A DNA stretch of 64,000 bases from Chinchilla lanigera (lineage: Eukaryota > Chordata > Mammalia > Rodentia > Chinchillidae), in the NCBI RefSeq assembly GCF_000276665.1, contig NW_004955484.1:7069731-7133730 (forward strand), written 5' to 3'. The position numbers were made by a program, and so were the translations under genes. Under the pieces are notes generated by a model. That model had not been told where the DNA came from. It was given only the letters and a program-made list of their open reading frames with translations, and did not search any database. This document shows, piece by piece, positions 10,063 to 22,275 of this stretch (its first letter is position 1; the number at the start of each line of letters is the position of its first letter).

Positions 10063-10150
10063 AGTCAGGATGTGGCTCAGTGGTAGAGTTTTTACCTAGT
10101 ATGTGCCAGGCTCCTGGATTAATCTTCAGTACTACCCCTACCCCCAAAAT
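10063..10150 (+). mobile_element. ID SINE, older
   Basis: atgtggctcagtggtagagt A box and ggattaatcttcagtacta 3' end. Confidence 0.75.
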
Positions 10151-10248
10151 AGGGCTAAAACAAAGGTATCTACAGTATGTCCTTTTGAATCTCTTTTTCA
10201 ATCAACATGAGAGACTAATTAAAAAAATAGTGATTCAGTTTTTATTGG

Positions 10249-10398
10249 GGCCAGGCGTGATGGCGCACACCTGTAATCCTAACACTTGGGAGGCTCAGGC
10301 AGGAGGATCATTGAGTTTGATACCAACCTGGGCTACAAAAAGAGCTCAAGGCCACCCTGAACTGCACAGCAAGACCCTGCCTCAAAAACACACACAAA
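10249..10398 (+). mobile_element. B1 SINE
   Basis: Flanked by tttttattggg on both sides. Confidence 0.9.
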
Positions 10399-11089
10399 AA
10401 ATTTTTATTGGGAAATGAATTTTGTTCTAAACAATCTTTCTCAGAAGTGATTTTTCAGAGCATTTTTATTTTTGATTAAATGATTAAAGCTTTCACTTAA
10501 AATTCTATTATTGGGCTTTAGAAAATTAGAATAATTTTTAATTGTATTTTGAACATTTATTGTTTAACAGTGCATGTGCTAGTGTGTGCTAGACAGAATG
10601 TATGTTCAAAGAGAAACAATATCCCTAATAGTGGTTAAACTTCAAGACAGCACACTTACTCCGTTAAAATAACTGAAGCAATGCAATAGGTGTTAACTAG
10701 AAAATATTTAGTTTTTTCTTTGAGCAACGTGAACTAGATTTAAAATTATCCATGTACATTTTAAATGAGTCAGGACCTATAAAACTTTTTGATTTACATT
10801 GAAGATTCAGAAATCATGAGACAATGTAGACAAAATCTCCTCCATAACCAGGTCCGAGAAAGAATATTATGATCAAACACAGCGGAGCTAACTAAACAGC
10901 CTTAAACTGCACTCTAATGTTTACCATTCTAGGTGGAACCAAGTCATTGCCTCAATCATCAAGAAGAAAGGGAAGAAAGGCAGTGTTGCCCTCAACAGAA
11001 GTAAGGACTGGGTTGAACTTCTTAACTAGGACAAGGGCAGAGGAACAGAGAGATAGAACTGACACAGAAATGTAGTAAGACTGACTAGA

Positions 11090-11195
11090 TTAGAAGAAAA
11101 GTTCTGAGGGCAAGGGCTTTGTTTAATCATCTTCATATTGCCTAAAGATTACATACTTCATATAAGAGGCACTGAAGATTTGTTAATGAAGGCAA
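11090..11195 (+). mobile_element. L2 3' end fragment
   Basis: gagggcaagggctttgttta ... ggcactgaagatttgttaatgaa follows the L2 terminal consensus. Confidence 0.5.
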
Positions 11196-11751
11196 GTAGG
11201 CAGAAGAACAAAGGACACCAGAGGAAAAATAAAGCTTCTACTATATAATGTTAAGATGAGAAACAACATATCCTAACTAGACAAGGAATGCCACTCACAT
11301 AAGTTTCACATAATTAAGTCGAAGATAACCTAGGTAAGTAACTAAGAGACCTTGCAAAAATAAACTCTATGAACAAAATTATCAAAATGAAGATGGAACA
11401 ATGGGATTTATAAACCCTACTCTTCATCATTCTGGGTAGAGATTCAAATATTTGGTCTGAATAGTGTGTAATTCCATATACATAAAATTCGATAATATTA
11501 TTCTGTTTTATACTTGTGAACCTCAAAGCAAATAATTCACTTACGGAAACAATGTACGAACATTTCTTGTGTATACATATAAAAGGACTAGAAGACAGTG
11601 TAACAAAGTAATAGTAGCAGCTGTGCTAACAAGATTATTTTGCTGTATTTTTCAAACATTTCTAATTCATACCTATAAACTTTGTAACGTAAAATTTTAA
11701 TTTGTAATATACGTAAAATTTGTATTGTATGTCAATTGGCCAGATGTTTAG

Positions 11752-11843
11752 TTTTTTGTTTTTTACCAGGTACTGGGAATCGAACTCACGACCTCGCACT
11801 TGCCAGGCAGGTGCTGTGCCGCTGAGCTAAATCCCTCGCTCCC
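11752..11843 (-). mobile_element. ID SINE
   Basis: ggtactgggaatcgaactca ... gccgctgagctaaatccc; young-looking, CpGs kept. Confidence 0.9.
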
Positions 11844-12214
11844 AGATGCAGTTTTTATACTCGCTAATATTTTAATCAGGGTAAATACATAAAAGTAAGT
11901 TTTATTATTCCAGTAAAACAAAATATTTTACTTGGCATGAACACTGCTGAGTGAGTTGACAAAATATGTATGTTAAGACTTAATAATAGTACATGGAATT
12001 AAACAATTTCTTAAGTGATTTTTTGAAGTACATAAAACTGTATATTACCTAAGCTTAAATATAAAGATGGAAAACATATATATCTAGAGCTACAGACCTG
12101 TAAAACAGTGAAAGTATCAACTAAGTCTTGGAAAAGTTGTCACTAAAATTGCAAATACTTCAAGTACACACGCTTAAGGGGAAAACATGACCCTTCTTTG
12201 GGATCTTGCTACTT

Positions 12215-12322
12215 TTCGTTCTTTTTTCTGTACCCAGTGCTGAGAGCTGGGGATCAAACTCAGGGCCTTGAGCATGCTAGGCAAGTAAGTGCTCTACCAA
12301 TGTGCTACACCCAAAGCTGGAG
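12215..12322 (-). mobile_element. ID SINE, older
   Basis: ctggggatcaaactcagggc and aggcaagtaagtgctctacc. Confidence 0.8.
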
Positions 12323-13554
12323 TTTTACTTGCAAATGACAATTAAAAAGGAAAATTCACTGTTGTGGCATATTATATTCCAAAGTCTTTAAATGATATTC
12401 TAATTCTTTGGTGCTAGATAATCCTTCTGGCTATGTCACAAAAATAGTTTTCACTACAAAATACCTAAAATAGATTTCACATTACATCTTATCTTCTAGA
12501 AATAATTTTCAGAAATATCTAGAAGAGATATGGGGCTACTGATTCTCTGGACTTTAGTTGAAGGAAGTAAGAGTGCATATAAGCAATATTTAAATACTAA
12601 GCCATCTTTTTACGGTTTTTTTCCTCAATAAACTCTAAAATTACAATGGTATCTCCATCCACAGGTCATCAAGACTCAGTGGTATGTTAAAGATCCATAA
12701 ACTGCTGAATGCAACATTTTAAAAAGCAGACACTGAGCATTATGAAAATTTCAAATTATGATATATTAGCTGCAATAGATCTAATGCTATGTAACAACAC
12801 TGAAAACGTAAAAATTTCATGTTTCTATCATCTTTCTTACTGTTGAAGAAGATAGGTTATTAGCATGAAATGCTCTGAAAAAACTGTTTAAGCCTGTTTT
12901 CCTATGTATTTTACATATGGTTTCATCCTTTCTTCAATATAGATCTTATAAATTCAAATTTTAAACTTCTTCATCATTTCCATATACTAGTGTCAAATAA
13001 TTTTCCATTACCTAAGAAGCTGGACAATTCTTCTGCTGCTTGATGGAGTTTCTGCTCCATGAATTATTTCATGAAAGATTTTGTCTTGACCAATGTCATT
13101 ATACTTTCCCTGGGTAACCTCAAATCATTTCTAAGATATATCTATCATACAAAAGCAGAAGCAGAAAAGATGTAGGTCAAGATATCTCTTTAATTAGCAA
13201 CTGAAAATCACTATATTAACTATCCCTAAGCCAAAATTTTATTTGCTTTTAATTTGAACCTTTGAAATCTATTTTAGTACAAATATAAAAAATCTCTTCC
13301 ACTGGAATTTCATAAAGACTTTCTCCATTGAAGACCAAATAAACATGTTTTTTTTTTATGACATTCATAAACCTTTTAGATCTGTGCTACTAGTCACATT
13401 TACTTAAGTGATTTATGGTATTTCATACTTCAGATCTTTGATCTTTATGTCGTAGTCCTACAAATACTATGGTCTGGAATTTCTAACTGTGAAATGAAAA
13501 TATTTTAGCAAGGGTATTCTTGTTTTCTTTTCTTTTTCTTTCTCCCCCACCCCT

Positions 13555-13701
13555 TGAGTTTTTGAGACAGAGCCTCACTATGTAGTTCAGGCTGGTCTTG
13601 AACTCACTATGTAGCCCAGACTGGCCTTGAACTTAAGGAAATCCTCCTGCCTCAGCCTCCAAAGTACTGAGGATTATACATGTGCACAATCACACCAGGT
13701 T
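13555..13701 (-). mobile_element. B1 SINE
   Basis: Inverted partner of the B1 at 13833, about 130 nt away. Confidence 0.9.
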
Positions 13702-13832
13702 TAACCCTTTTTGTCTTTTAGGAAATCTCCTAATCTGCACTTTCTAAAACTAAGAAGCATTTAAATGTAGATTTTTATTTACAAATATAACTCCAAAGGA
13801 GTTTTAAATGAAAGTATAAAAGTAGTATAATC

Positions 13833-14000
13833 AGCTGGGCGTGGCGGCATACACCTAGAATCTTAGCACTTGGGAGGCTGAGATAGGAGGATCACTATGA
13901 GTTCCAGGCCAGCCTGGGCTACTAAGAGAGTTCAAAGCTAGCCTAAACTACATAGTGAGACTCTGTCTCAAGAAAAAAAAAGAAAAAGAGAGAAAAAAAA
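13833..14000 (+). mobile_element. B1 SINE
   Basis: agctgggcgtggcggcatac start; A/G-rich tail. Confidence 0.9.
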
Positions 14001-14329
14001 AGTTGTATAGACTATTTCCTCCTTAAATGACAGATATTACTTTGAAAATACGTGACTATTTAAGGACAAGTTTAATATATATTAAGAATATTATCTATAA
14101 TATTAAACCAGATTTTTAATGTTAGTGAGGATCAATGATTTCATCAATTAATAAACCAATCTAAAGTTACCGATCTGCTTTTTTGTGATAACCTAAAAGG
14201 ATTCTGGGTCAATTAAAAGATCATACCCTGTTTCTCAAAAGAGTAATTCTCAAAATCTGGTGAGTTAAATTTTATTAAACTACACTGGATACACAGGAAA
14301 AAAAAAATCTTATCTAAAAAATCTAGCAA

Positions 14330-14505
14330 CACTGGGCATGGTGGTGCACACCTGTAATTCCAGCATTCGGGAGGCTGAGGCAGGACTGCCACAAGTTCAA
14401 GGCCAGTCTGGGTGACACAGTGAGTTCAAAGCCAGGCTGAACTACACAATGAGACCCAGTCTCAACAAAACCAAAAACCAAAACAACCCCCCCGCAAAAA
14501 AACCT
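14330..14505 (+). mobile_element. B1 SINE
   Basis: cactgggcatggtggtgcac start; A/C-rich tail. Confidence 0.9.
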
Positions 14506-15030
14506 AGCAATTAAATATTACAAGTAAAATACTAAAATAATTAAAAGTTAAAATAAGCCACACTAGTGTGCATTATAGTAGTAAATATTCTACAATATAG
14601 CTACTGAAATACACTTGGTGAGTGTGAACTGGTAAAGATGAATAAAAACTTAAATGTGTACCATGTTCCACTACTGTCCCAGTAATTAACCCAGAATTAT
14701 AGGGAAAAAGTAGTGATTTAAAAAGAAAAAAAATCCTGAATTACACAGCGTATCAAAGGAAAAAGGTTAAGACATATGAACTTAAATGAGAATCAAACCA
14801 CAGTATTTCCTTGTTTTCATCAAGCAAAGAGAAAATATCTAAAAGCTTCCCAAAAATGTAATGAAGTGAATCATACAAAAATACAATTATAAATAGAATG
14901 CAAATTAGTTTTTGAAGAATATTTTGAGTTGGTCTAGCTACCACCATTACATTAGTATACTATTTCTATGAGTAAAAATATTTTTAAAAATATCTGAGGT
15001 TTAAAAGTTATTTCAAAACGGATTATTTTC

Positions 15031-15262
15031 AGCTGGAGGTGCTGGTATACGCCCACAATCCCAGCTACTTAGAAAGCTGAGGCATCACAAGTTCAAGGCT
15101 AGACCAGGAAACTTAGATCACAAGTTTGAGGCTAGCCTAGGCAACTTTGTGAAACCCTTTTTGAAGATAAAATTTGCAAAGGCCTGGAGCTGCTGCTCAA
15201 TGGTAGAATACTTGACTAGCACACACAAAGTCTGGGGTTCAACCTCCATTCCACAAAAAGAA
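15031..15262 (+). mobile_element. B1-dID composite SINE
   Basis: B1 half to about 15160, then ID-like half ctggagctgctgctcaatgg ... ggggttcaacctccattcc. Confidence 0.75.
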
Positions 15263-15528
15263 AAACAAGAACAAAATAGATCACTTTCTGTTTATTTACC
15301 TAACTACCCTCATAATAGGATACCTACTCGTGCAATCTACTGTCATTTATTTTTATTTCTCTAGTAAAACTTGCTAATTTTAAGTTAAAATTGTCATTTA
15401 TTTCAATGATAAACTTAGCACCTTTCTTTTATATGCAAACTTTAGCTGAGCAATTAAGAAAAATTGGGAATGATTTTTGTTTTGTTTTGTATAATGGTGA
15501 GAGAACTTTAAAAAATGTGAATACCAAC

Positions 15529-16087
15529 CCATTTCCAGCTTTTGAGTTGCTTTTGTTGTCCGTAGTAAGCTGAGAAAGCACATAGTGAGGTGCTTTGGCA
15601 CTGTCGGCATCAAATATATCCATATTAGATTCTTCACAATCTCGCCGTTTGACCCCCGGCCTCTGCTTTGGATTTCGTTTTCGTGATTTACGAGGTACCT
15701 CAGTGTTATCATTGTAGGAACTGGTGCTCATGTTACTGAAGTTGGAGGGGGAATCCTCCATCCACATACTGCAGCTCTGCTCAGATTCCAATCCACACCC
15801 CTCATCCTGGCAGGACATCCGACTGTTATCCAGCAAGTCCTCAGGTGGTGGTGAGATGTACAAAACTGTGTGCCTCTTCGGGGTTGATGGATGCTGCTGA
15901 ACTGTGTTACTGGTTAACTGCTTTTCACTTACCCCTCTGTTACTTACCCCCACGGCTGAGGAGCAGCTCTCCACTTGCATAGCCTTGCTGTCGGTGACTG
16001 AGGTAGAATAAATGGTAGGGCTGGAAGAGGTGGTAAAGGAGCTGCAAGCACCGCCCATGGAGGAAGAGGAGGGAGCTGAAGAAGCAT
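15529..16087 (-). CDS. NFAT5: NFAT5 coding exon, Ser-rich regulatory region and NLS (residues ~67-253)
   Basis: Largest NFAT5 exon here: 559 nt, 2 + 185 codons + 2. It follows acceptor cactgcag|ATGCT. It holds the short-isoform start MGGACSSF (ATG at 16058-16056), a Ser-rich stretch, and [12 protein letters not shown]. In the usual numbering this places Thr135, a reported CDK5 site, in the STPK motif and Ser155/Ser158 further on; the surrounding region is the reported auxiliary export domain. A basic bipartite [21 protein letters not shown], sits at residues 199-216, and the exon ends at SNSKAGN. The donor required by the reading phase is AATGG|gttggt, a weak 5' splice site. Versus remembered human protein, one Gly to Ser change appears (NKSNSKAGN). 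The Ser/Thr and NLS roles are literature knowledge; the motifs themselves are visible. Confidence 0.97.
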
Positions 16088-18345
16088 CTGCAGTGTACAA
16101 TCCAAGAGTAAATACACTATCCATATTTTCACCTATGCTGGCTAGCAGTCCCATTGAAAATCTGATTTGTGAACTGATTGTTTTTCCCCAAAATGAATAG
16201 TTGGAATTTGGTTAAGTTTTAGAATATAAATGTTTCAAGCAATGTAAGGCCTAAGAAATATTATTTTTAAAAAATGCCCAAATAGCATTATTACTCTTCT
16301 GTTATAATCAATAGAATTTTAAAATCTAATTTAATGTTTTAAACTATAAAACAAGAATAAAGCTTTTATTGCCTCAGCTGGACATTCTGTTGAAATTTAA
16401 TCATTTAAAGTAATAAAGAAAACCCCAATATAAAATATATGCTTGTGGTCCACATTCAATGCCAATTAAATAATTCATTATAGAATTTGAAAAGTGGGAC
16501 TGTGCTTAGCCACAAAATATTAAAATAAGTTTCTAACCTATGAAGCAGAGAACTACAGGTCATTTTTAATGCAGACACTCCCTGCTTCAGAGGCAAATCC
16601 TGGAATAAAAATATGAGAAAATAAATGAGAAAAGATCTGCTTATTATTCCAGATATCAATTATAAAATGAGAAATAAATAGAAAAAATATATAACCAACT
16701 GAATTGGAGGGAAAATGGAACTGGTACCGTCATCACTGTGATTGGCTAAAAAATATAGGAAAATAAAGGTGGAAAGGGTTTGACTTGGAACATGCTGGGT
16801 TCTAGACAACATAAACAAGCACCCAGAGTCTCTAGGAGCTAAAAGTGGCAGTTCAAAACCATAAGCTCTAAAATAAATAAATCCTTCAAGACTGAATGGA
16901 GAGCAGGGTAAGAACTGGTTACTAGGTGGATTCTCTTATAATTTCTTGATTACATGCCCAGAAAATGGTTTCTACTATTTCTTCCTCTTTTAAAGGGTCT
17001 GTTTAATTGTGATTATTAGGGGAATTTCCTAATGTAATAATAAATGAAGTCTAGCAAAAAAGTTAAGCATGAAGAGCATCAGAAATAATTTCTATAAAAA
17101 GATTTTAAAATATAAAACTATCTACCGATTCTGCCTAGCAAAAAGGAAGATTTAAGTAGAAATTTTCAGACCATGTGGCATCCGACAGTCACACTGAAGA
17201 TAATACTTTGGCCCTCAAAAGCATAGCCTTAGAGTTACACTAATACTGTTTAGTTTGGAAGTTGCTATTGGTAAAATTATACAAATAACATTTTATTTCA
17301 TACAAGATATGGAAAGGTTTATAATTGTACACACAAAAATAAAAATAGGCAATGTGACAACTAAAAGATGTGTTTAAATCTAAAAGTAATTTGTATCTAT
17401 AGCTATTTATGCCACAGTCGTTTTAATGTGTACAATTATTTAATGTTGTGATGTACTGTTAAACAGCAATTATTCATATCCAGTTTTAATTCATTTTCAT
17501 CCTCATAGCAATTATAAAAAGCAAAATGTAAGAATGTCGGTGTTTAATTCATTAAAAGCTAAATGCCAATGGTATATTTTTTGATGGAAAACATGTATCA
17601 AAATGATTTAAATTATTTGAAAAAAAACTATGACTACCCAGAATTTTTCATTGCTCTGAAGGCTGGGAACATAGTATTAATATTAGCCATCATGAATATG
17701 ATCTACACAATGCCACAATGAAGGATTTTTGCCAACTACTACAAGTCAAAGAACCTAACAGAATTAGATGATACCAGTTCCATTTTTCAGTTTGTATCCT
17801 TGTCAAATGCAGTAGCTGAAATTAGAAAATTCAGTCACTTTTGAACTGCATTCCAATTTAAAGAAAAATTTATCAATTTTGTATCATGCATTAATGCAAT
17901 GTTTTCTTAATAAATATTTTTAAAGATTTGTAAAAACTACAAAATCTAGACACTAATGTCAGTGACAGTTAAGGAGCTGATTTGTAGCCACTTTGGGTTT
18001 ATATATAATTTTTTCCTTGCTTTTTGAAAAATTGTAACAGAACTCATTTTAGAAAAAATAGGAAAAGTACAGCTAATATTCCTCCATTTGTTCCAACTAT
18101 TGGCAAAAACAATACTAAATTTTTTTTGTGTGTGCCTATGAACCTATGTTCTTTTCTTTTTAGAAAAATGTAAGTAAGCAGCATCCAATATTTGCAGTGG
18201 AACACACAAAGCATGCAACATTAATGCTGTAAACTTCTGTTTCTATTAAGCAGCTTTCCCGCACCCATCCTTTTGAATCTAAGTATTATGTGTATGAGAA
18301 TGCAGAATATGAACATCTTAAGAATCCTTGTCAAAGACAGATGGA

Positions 18346-18482
18346 AGCTGGGTGTGGTAGTGCATGCCTGTAATCCCAAATCTTGGAATGCTGAGGCAGG
18401 AGGATCGCTGCAAGTTCGAGGCCATCCTGGGCTACATAGTAAAATGCTGTCTCAAACAAACAAACAAACGAACAGGCAGACA
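18346..18482 (+). mobile_element. B1 SINE lacking the duplication
   Basis: gaagctgggtgtggtagtgc start, a single gggctacatag block, (CAAA)n tail. Confidence 0.85.
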
Positions 18483-18609
18483 GAAGGACTGCATATGTGA
18501 AAAGGAGTAACAAATTCAAAAGCAAGTTATGTGATGGTAACACTATAATTATATGTACGTGTGTATGTATAACTTCCAGAGAACTGGAACAAAAAGTGAA
18601 TTTTTGGTT

Positions 18610-19130
18610 ATAATTTTTACCTTTAACTTCAGAATGATAAAGGTGAAGGACAGTCTTTTGTTACTTGTAACAAGCCCCTCCAACAGCTCTAGAGTTCACA
18701 CTAGTGACATGACTTTAGAAAGTGTCTGGATAACCACACAATGGGGAACTGGTTGTTGGAAACAAACTATGTGTTCAGAGGGCTAGAACTCACAGCCTTA
18801 CTACCCCACCACCAGGGAAGCCAAAGGCACTGAGGTTGAGTTGATCATCAATGGCCAATGGCTTAATAAAATCACATCTACATAATGAAGCCTCCATAAA
18901 AATCCAAAAGGATTACGTTCAGGGGGCTTCCAGGGAGGGAAACAAGAAACATCCATGGGCTGAGGCTGGGGGAAGCACACCCACTCCACAGGGATGCAAG
19001 TCTTGGCACTCAGTGCCCTTGTTAGACCTGGCCCTATGTGTCTCTTCATCTAGCAGGTGTACCCTTTAAAATATCCTTCATAACAAACCAGTAGACATTA
19101 AGTGTATCCTTGAGTGCTCAAAGAGAGTAT
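18610..19130 (+). mobile_element. Ancient ERVL-type LTR (LTR16/LTR33-like)
   Basis: Diagnostic blocks aagcctccataaaaatcc, aaaaggattacgttcagggg, gccctatgtgtctcttcatc and ataacaaaccagtagac (degenerate poly(A)-signal region) resemble mammalian ERVL LTR consensus remembered as LTR16/33. No internal retroviral genes are adjacent, so it is a solo LTR. Confidence 0.65.
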
Positions 19131-19909
19131 CATGAAAACTTTGTTTTATAGTAAGTCAGAAGCCAAAAGTTGGTTATATGTATTAAATTAATTTGGCAAA
19201 TAAATGTAGGTTGAAAAAAGAAGCAGACTTACTACTCAAAGTGCTCTGGATATAAGTTATCACAGTAAAATTATCTGATAAAGGGAAAATACTAAGGGTT
19301 TAGAGGTAACTATTAGCTATTTCTACAAGAAGAGAGCTAATACCTTTCATTTCTAGAACTATATATAAGCCAAACTATTTCTATATTAACTCATAAAAGT
19401 ATCCTTAATATTAAAATGTAAATACATGTAAAAATAATGTAAAATGTAAATACACATAAAAATAATGGCATCAGGAACCTTTTAGATTTCTAACCACTAA
19501 TTTGTCAATTGCAAGCATTCCCAGAAAAGCACTAAAGAATACTCCTAGGACATTGTAAAAGCACTTGAAATATCTATAAAGACCTTTGAATCATTATATC
19601 ACTAAATAAAATAACAAGAAACAATTTAACTAACAGCCTATAGAACTAAAATACAATACAATCCTGCCTCACTTATATATTCCTCTTATTTATAATTTCC
19701 ATGCTACTTCCTCACCCCCTATTTGGTAGAATCACTATTTGCTGTTAGAAATGTAGATATCTATGTTTCATTGCAGCATATGAAAAACACGGAAATGCCA
19801 ACATAAAAATGTTTTAATACTTTTATTTCCTCAATGAGCAGATAATTATAATGTATTTCTACATCATAATTTTATTTGTTTTTTTTAAGACTCTTGCAAA
19901 TTTATTTAT

Positions 19910-20052
19910 TTATTTTGGCCTTTTTGACACAGGGTTTTGCTATGCAGTTCAGGCTGGCCTTGAACTCACTTTGCAGCCCAGGCTGGCCACGAACTCACAG
20001 CAATCCTCCTGCCTCAGCCTCCCAAGTGCTGGGATTACAGGCATGTGTGCCA
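19910..20052 (-). mobile_element. B1 SINE
   Basis: tttttgacacagggttttgc ... gggattacaggcatgtgtgcc; 5' end slightly short. Confidence 0.9.
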
Positions 20053-20344
20053 ATTCTTTATAAACCTGGAAATGTTTCTTAAAATTATTCTCTTACCCAG
20101 GTAGTATATGAATAAATTCTTATAGCTTTCTTTTGTAAAATAATTGCCTTTGAATAGAGTCTTACATAGGAGTTTATTTCACACAGCAGTTTTTGTGACC
20201 ACAGAGCATACCATGAACCAAAAGCAAAACTGACAGACCAATCTATAATTTATTAACAGAAATATATAATCTCAGAAGAACTGATATTTATTTATCTTTA
20301 TTGTCTTGTGTCCTGAGCCACATCTCCCCTCCAAAATTTCTTTT

Positions 20345-20732
20345 GAGTCAAGGTCTTGCTAAATTACCCAGTCTGGATGGGAGAAAGGAGACAGGAAAGG
20401 GAACAGTAAAAAAGCAACAACAACAACAATACACACATACAAGATAGTTAAGATAGTTACACTACTAATTTCTCTTAGTTCACTGAAAAAAAAGGTTTGT
20501 GCTAATATTGTTTGGACAGTTAAATGCCTGTATCTTGTACTCTGAATCACTAAGATAACAATACGCAATGTATTAACCATTGCTACTCTCCTACTACCTT
20601 GTTTTGAAACTGATTTTTTTTCCTCTTTAAAATAAAAATAAATAAATAACTCAGTCTGGACTCAAACTTGGTATGCTCCTGCCTCAGTCTTCTAGAATGC
20701 TGGGATTACAGTTATGTGCCACTGAATGTAGA
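20345..20732 (-). mobile_element. Old B1-type SINE, interrupted
   Basis: Two halves, 20345-20377 (gagtcaaggtcttgctaaat...) and 20652-20732 (ctcaaacttggtatgctcct...gctgggattacag), join cleanly once the 274-bp insert is removed. Confidence 0.7.
20378..20651 (+). mobile_element. 274-bp retro-insertion interrupting an old B1-type SINE
   Basis: Splits a minus-strand B1-type SINE; the 9-bp repeat cagtctgga occurs at 20369-20377 and 20652-20660, and the insert ends in an A-rich tail (aaaataaaaataaataaata). I do not recognise the body; a 5'-truncated LINE or retropseudogene is likely. Confidence 0.7.
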
Positions 20733-20872
20733 TTAATTTTAAAATTTAAGAGTAAAGGGAAGCTTCGCATCTACACTGTTCTATATTTAATAATTAACAG
20801 TAACAAATTATCCAAGTAATGATGGTGAATGTGAATTATGCATATGGCTTCTTTCAAGAATTGATGGAAGAG

Positions 20873-20950
20873 GCTGGGGATGTAGCTCAGTGTAAAATGT
20901 TTCCCTAGCTTGGGTGAGGCCCTGGGTATGATCTCCAGCATTGTGGGTAT
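20873..20950 (+). mobile_element. ID SINE, older
   Basis: ggctggggatgtagctcagt ... gggtatgatctccagcat. Confidence 0.8.
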
Positions 20951-21261
20951 GAGGAGAATTAAAGGAATCACTAAGGAGCACTATGAATATTCAAAGCAAC
21001 TGACATAAAGATTGACAGATAGTATCTACAATGGGATGCATGCATGGGTTTCCCTGAATCTGCAAATATTATTCATTTGGTAAGAAAGATGAAAATGAAT
21101 TTTAAATGTTTCCATGTGTAGAGTCCAACACAGTATTATATACTCACTGCTTAAACTGTATTTTAAAATTAAGAATTATTAGTTCTACATGTGTCAACTA
21201 AGGTATTAACTACCATTACTATCTCAATGGCATAAAAAAGAGATTATTTTATGCGAAGACT

Positions 21262-21320
21262 AACCACACTTTTGTTTTGCTCAGTACTGGAGACTGACTA
21301 AGCTGCATCCCCAGTCCTTT
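21262..21320 (-). mobile_element. ID SINE, internally deleted
   Basis: tcagtactggagactgacta agctgcatccccagtcc. Confidence 0.55.
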
Positions 21321-21950
21321 AAAAAGACAGAAAAATTTTGAAGTCCTCAAAAGAGAAACTTCAGTGATTTAAAACATGTGACAGAAATGATATTAAACTA
21401 AGCTTCCAAGATAAAATCTATTCCTTAGCATTTAGAAATGTATATATATATAATTTATGCAAAACAAACTGAGGTAGCTAAGAAAGCCACTTAAACAAAA
21501 GCCATAAAAATTTTTTAAGTGTGTTAAGTGAACCAATAGTGGAACAGAGAAGAAGTAAACTTGACTATTCAGAAAATAATCATAAAAACTAAGAAAATAT
21601 TTGAAAAAATTTCTAATGTATAACACATTGTTGAACCCTAGTATTCTTTGTAAGGATTATATTTTTCTTAATGGTAACAATGACTTCAAGTGTAAACATC
21701 TTGTCTGATAAAAGTCACCAGATGCAAGGATGTACTTTCAGATAAAAGATTCAGAAAAATATTTAAGACCAACATTTATGTTGCCAAAAGACTGAAATAG
21801 CTAGAACACACAAAGTGGCTGCAAACCTGCTTTGTTAACACCTTACATGCCAACCTTCATTTTTCTACTTTTGTTCTTCTTATATTATTAATGTAAAGTT
21901 TAAAACTTTACAAAAAGGTTTAGTTTCAATCAGTATCAATCCACTAAGAA

Positions 21951-22005
21951 AAAAAACAAAAAGAAAGAAAGGGAGGAAGGAAGAAAGAAAGAAAAAGAGA
22001 CTTAT
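21951..22005. repeat. (GAAA)n/(GGAA)n purine-rich simple repeat
   Basis: aaagaaagaaagggaggaag followed by further gaaa units. Confidence 0.85.
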
Positions 22006-22225
22006 GAAGAAGTCTGAAAACGAGACCGACCTATACCCTGGGTGAGATTGGATGGGTTAAGTGTCTCTGGTACTATTTTTCTTCACTATTGACAGACACT
22101 GTCACACAACCCACCACACGATGCCTGTCTCTGAATGGCGAAGCTAGAATGCAAGTTAAGTGTATTAATAGAAAAAACAACTAGCATCCCAGCACATAAA
22201 ATAAGCAATGCAGATTACTTTACCA

Positions 22226-22275
22226 AAAAAACCCAAAAACCAAAACCAAAACCAAACCAAAACAAAACAAGAAAC
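22226..22275. repeat. (AAAACC)n low-complexity repeat
   Basis: ccaaaaccaaaaccaaacca run; no SINE body is attached. Confidence 0.8.

Larger units (their letters stand above)
9625..15528 (-). other. NFAT5: NFAT5 intron
   Basis: Starts at the weak donor gttggt (15528) and ends at acceptor tttctcag (9625). B1, ID and one B1-dID copies are listed separately. 10420-11090, 11200-11740, 12330-13540 and 14510-15030 carry no element I can name. Confidence 0.88.

Noticed and set aside
10921..11080. Frame resembling a basic protein piece (KKKGKKGS)
   Set aside because: Short, stops after about 30 codons, no recognisable homology or flanking duplication.
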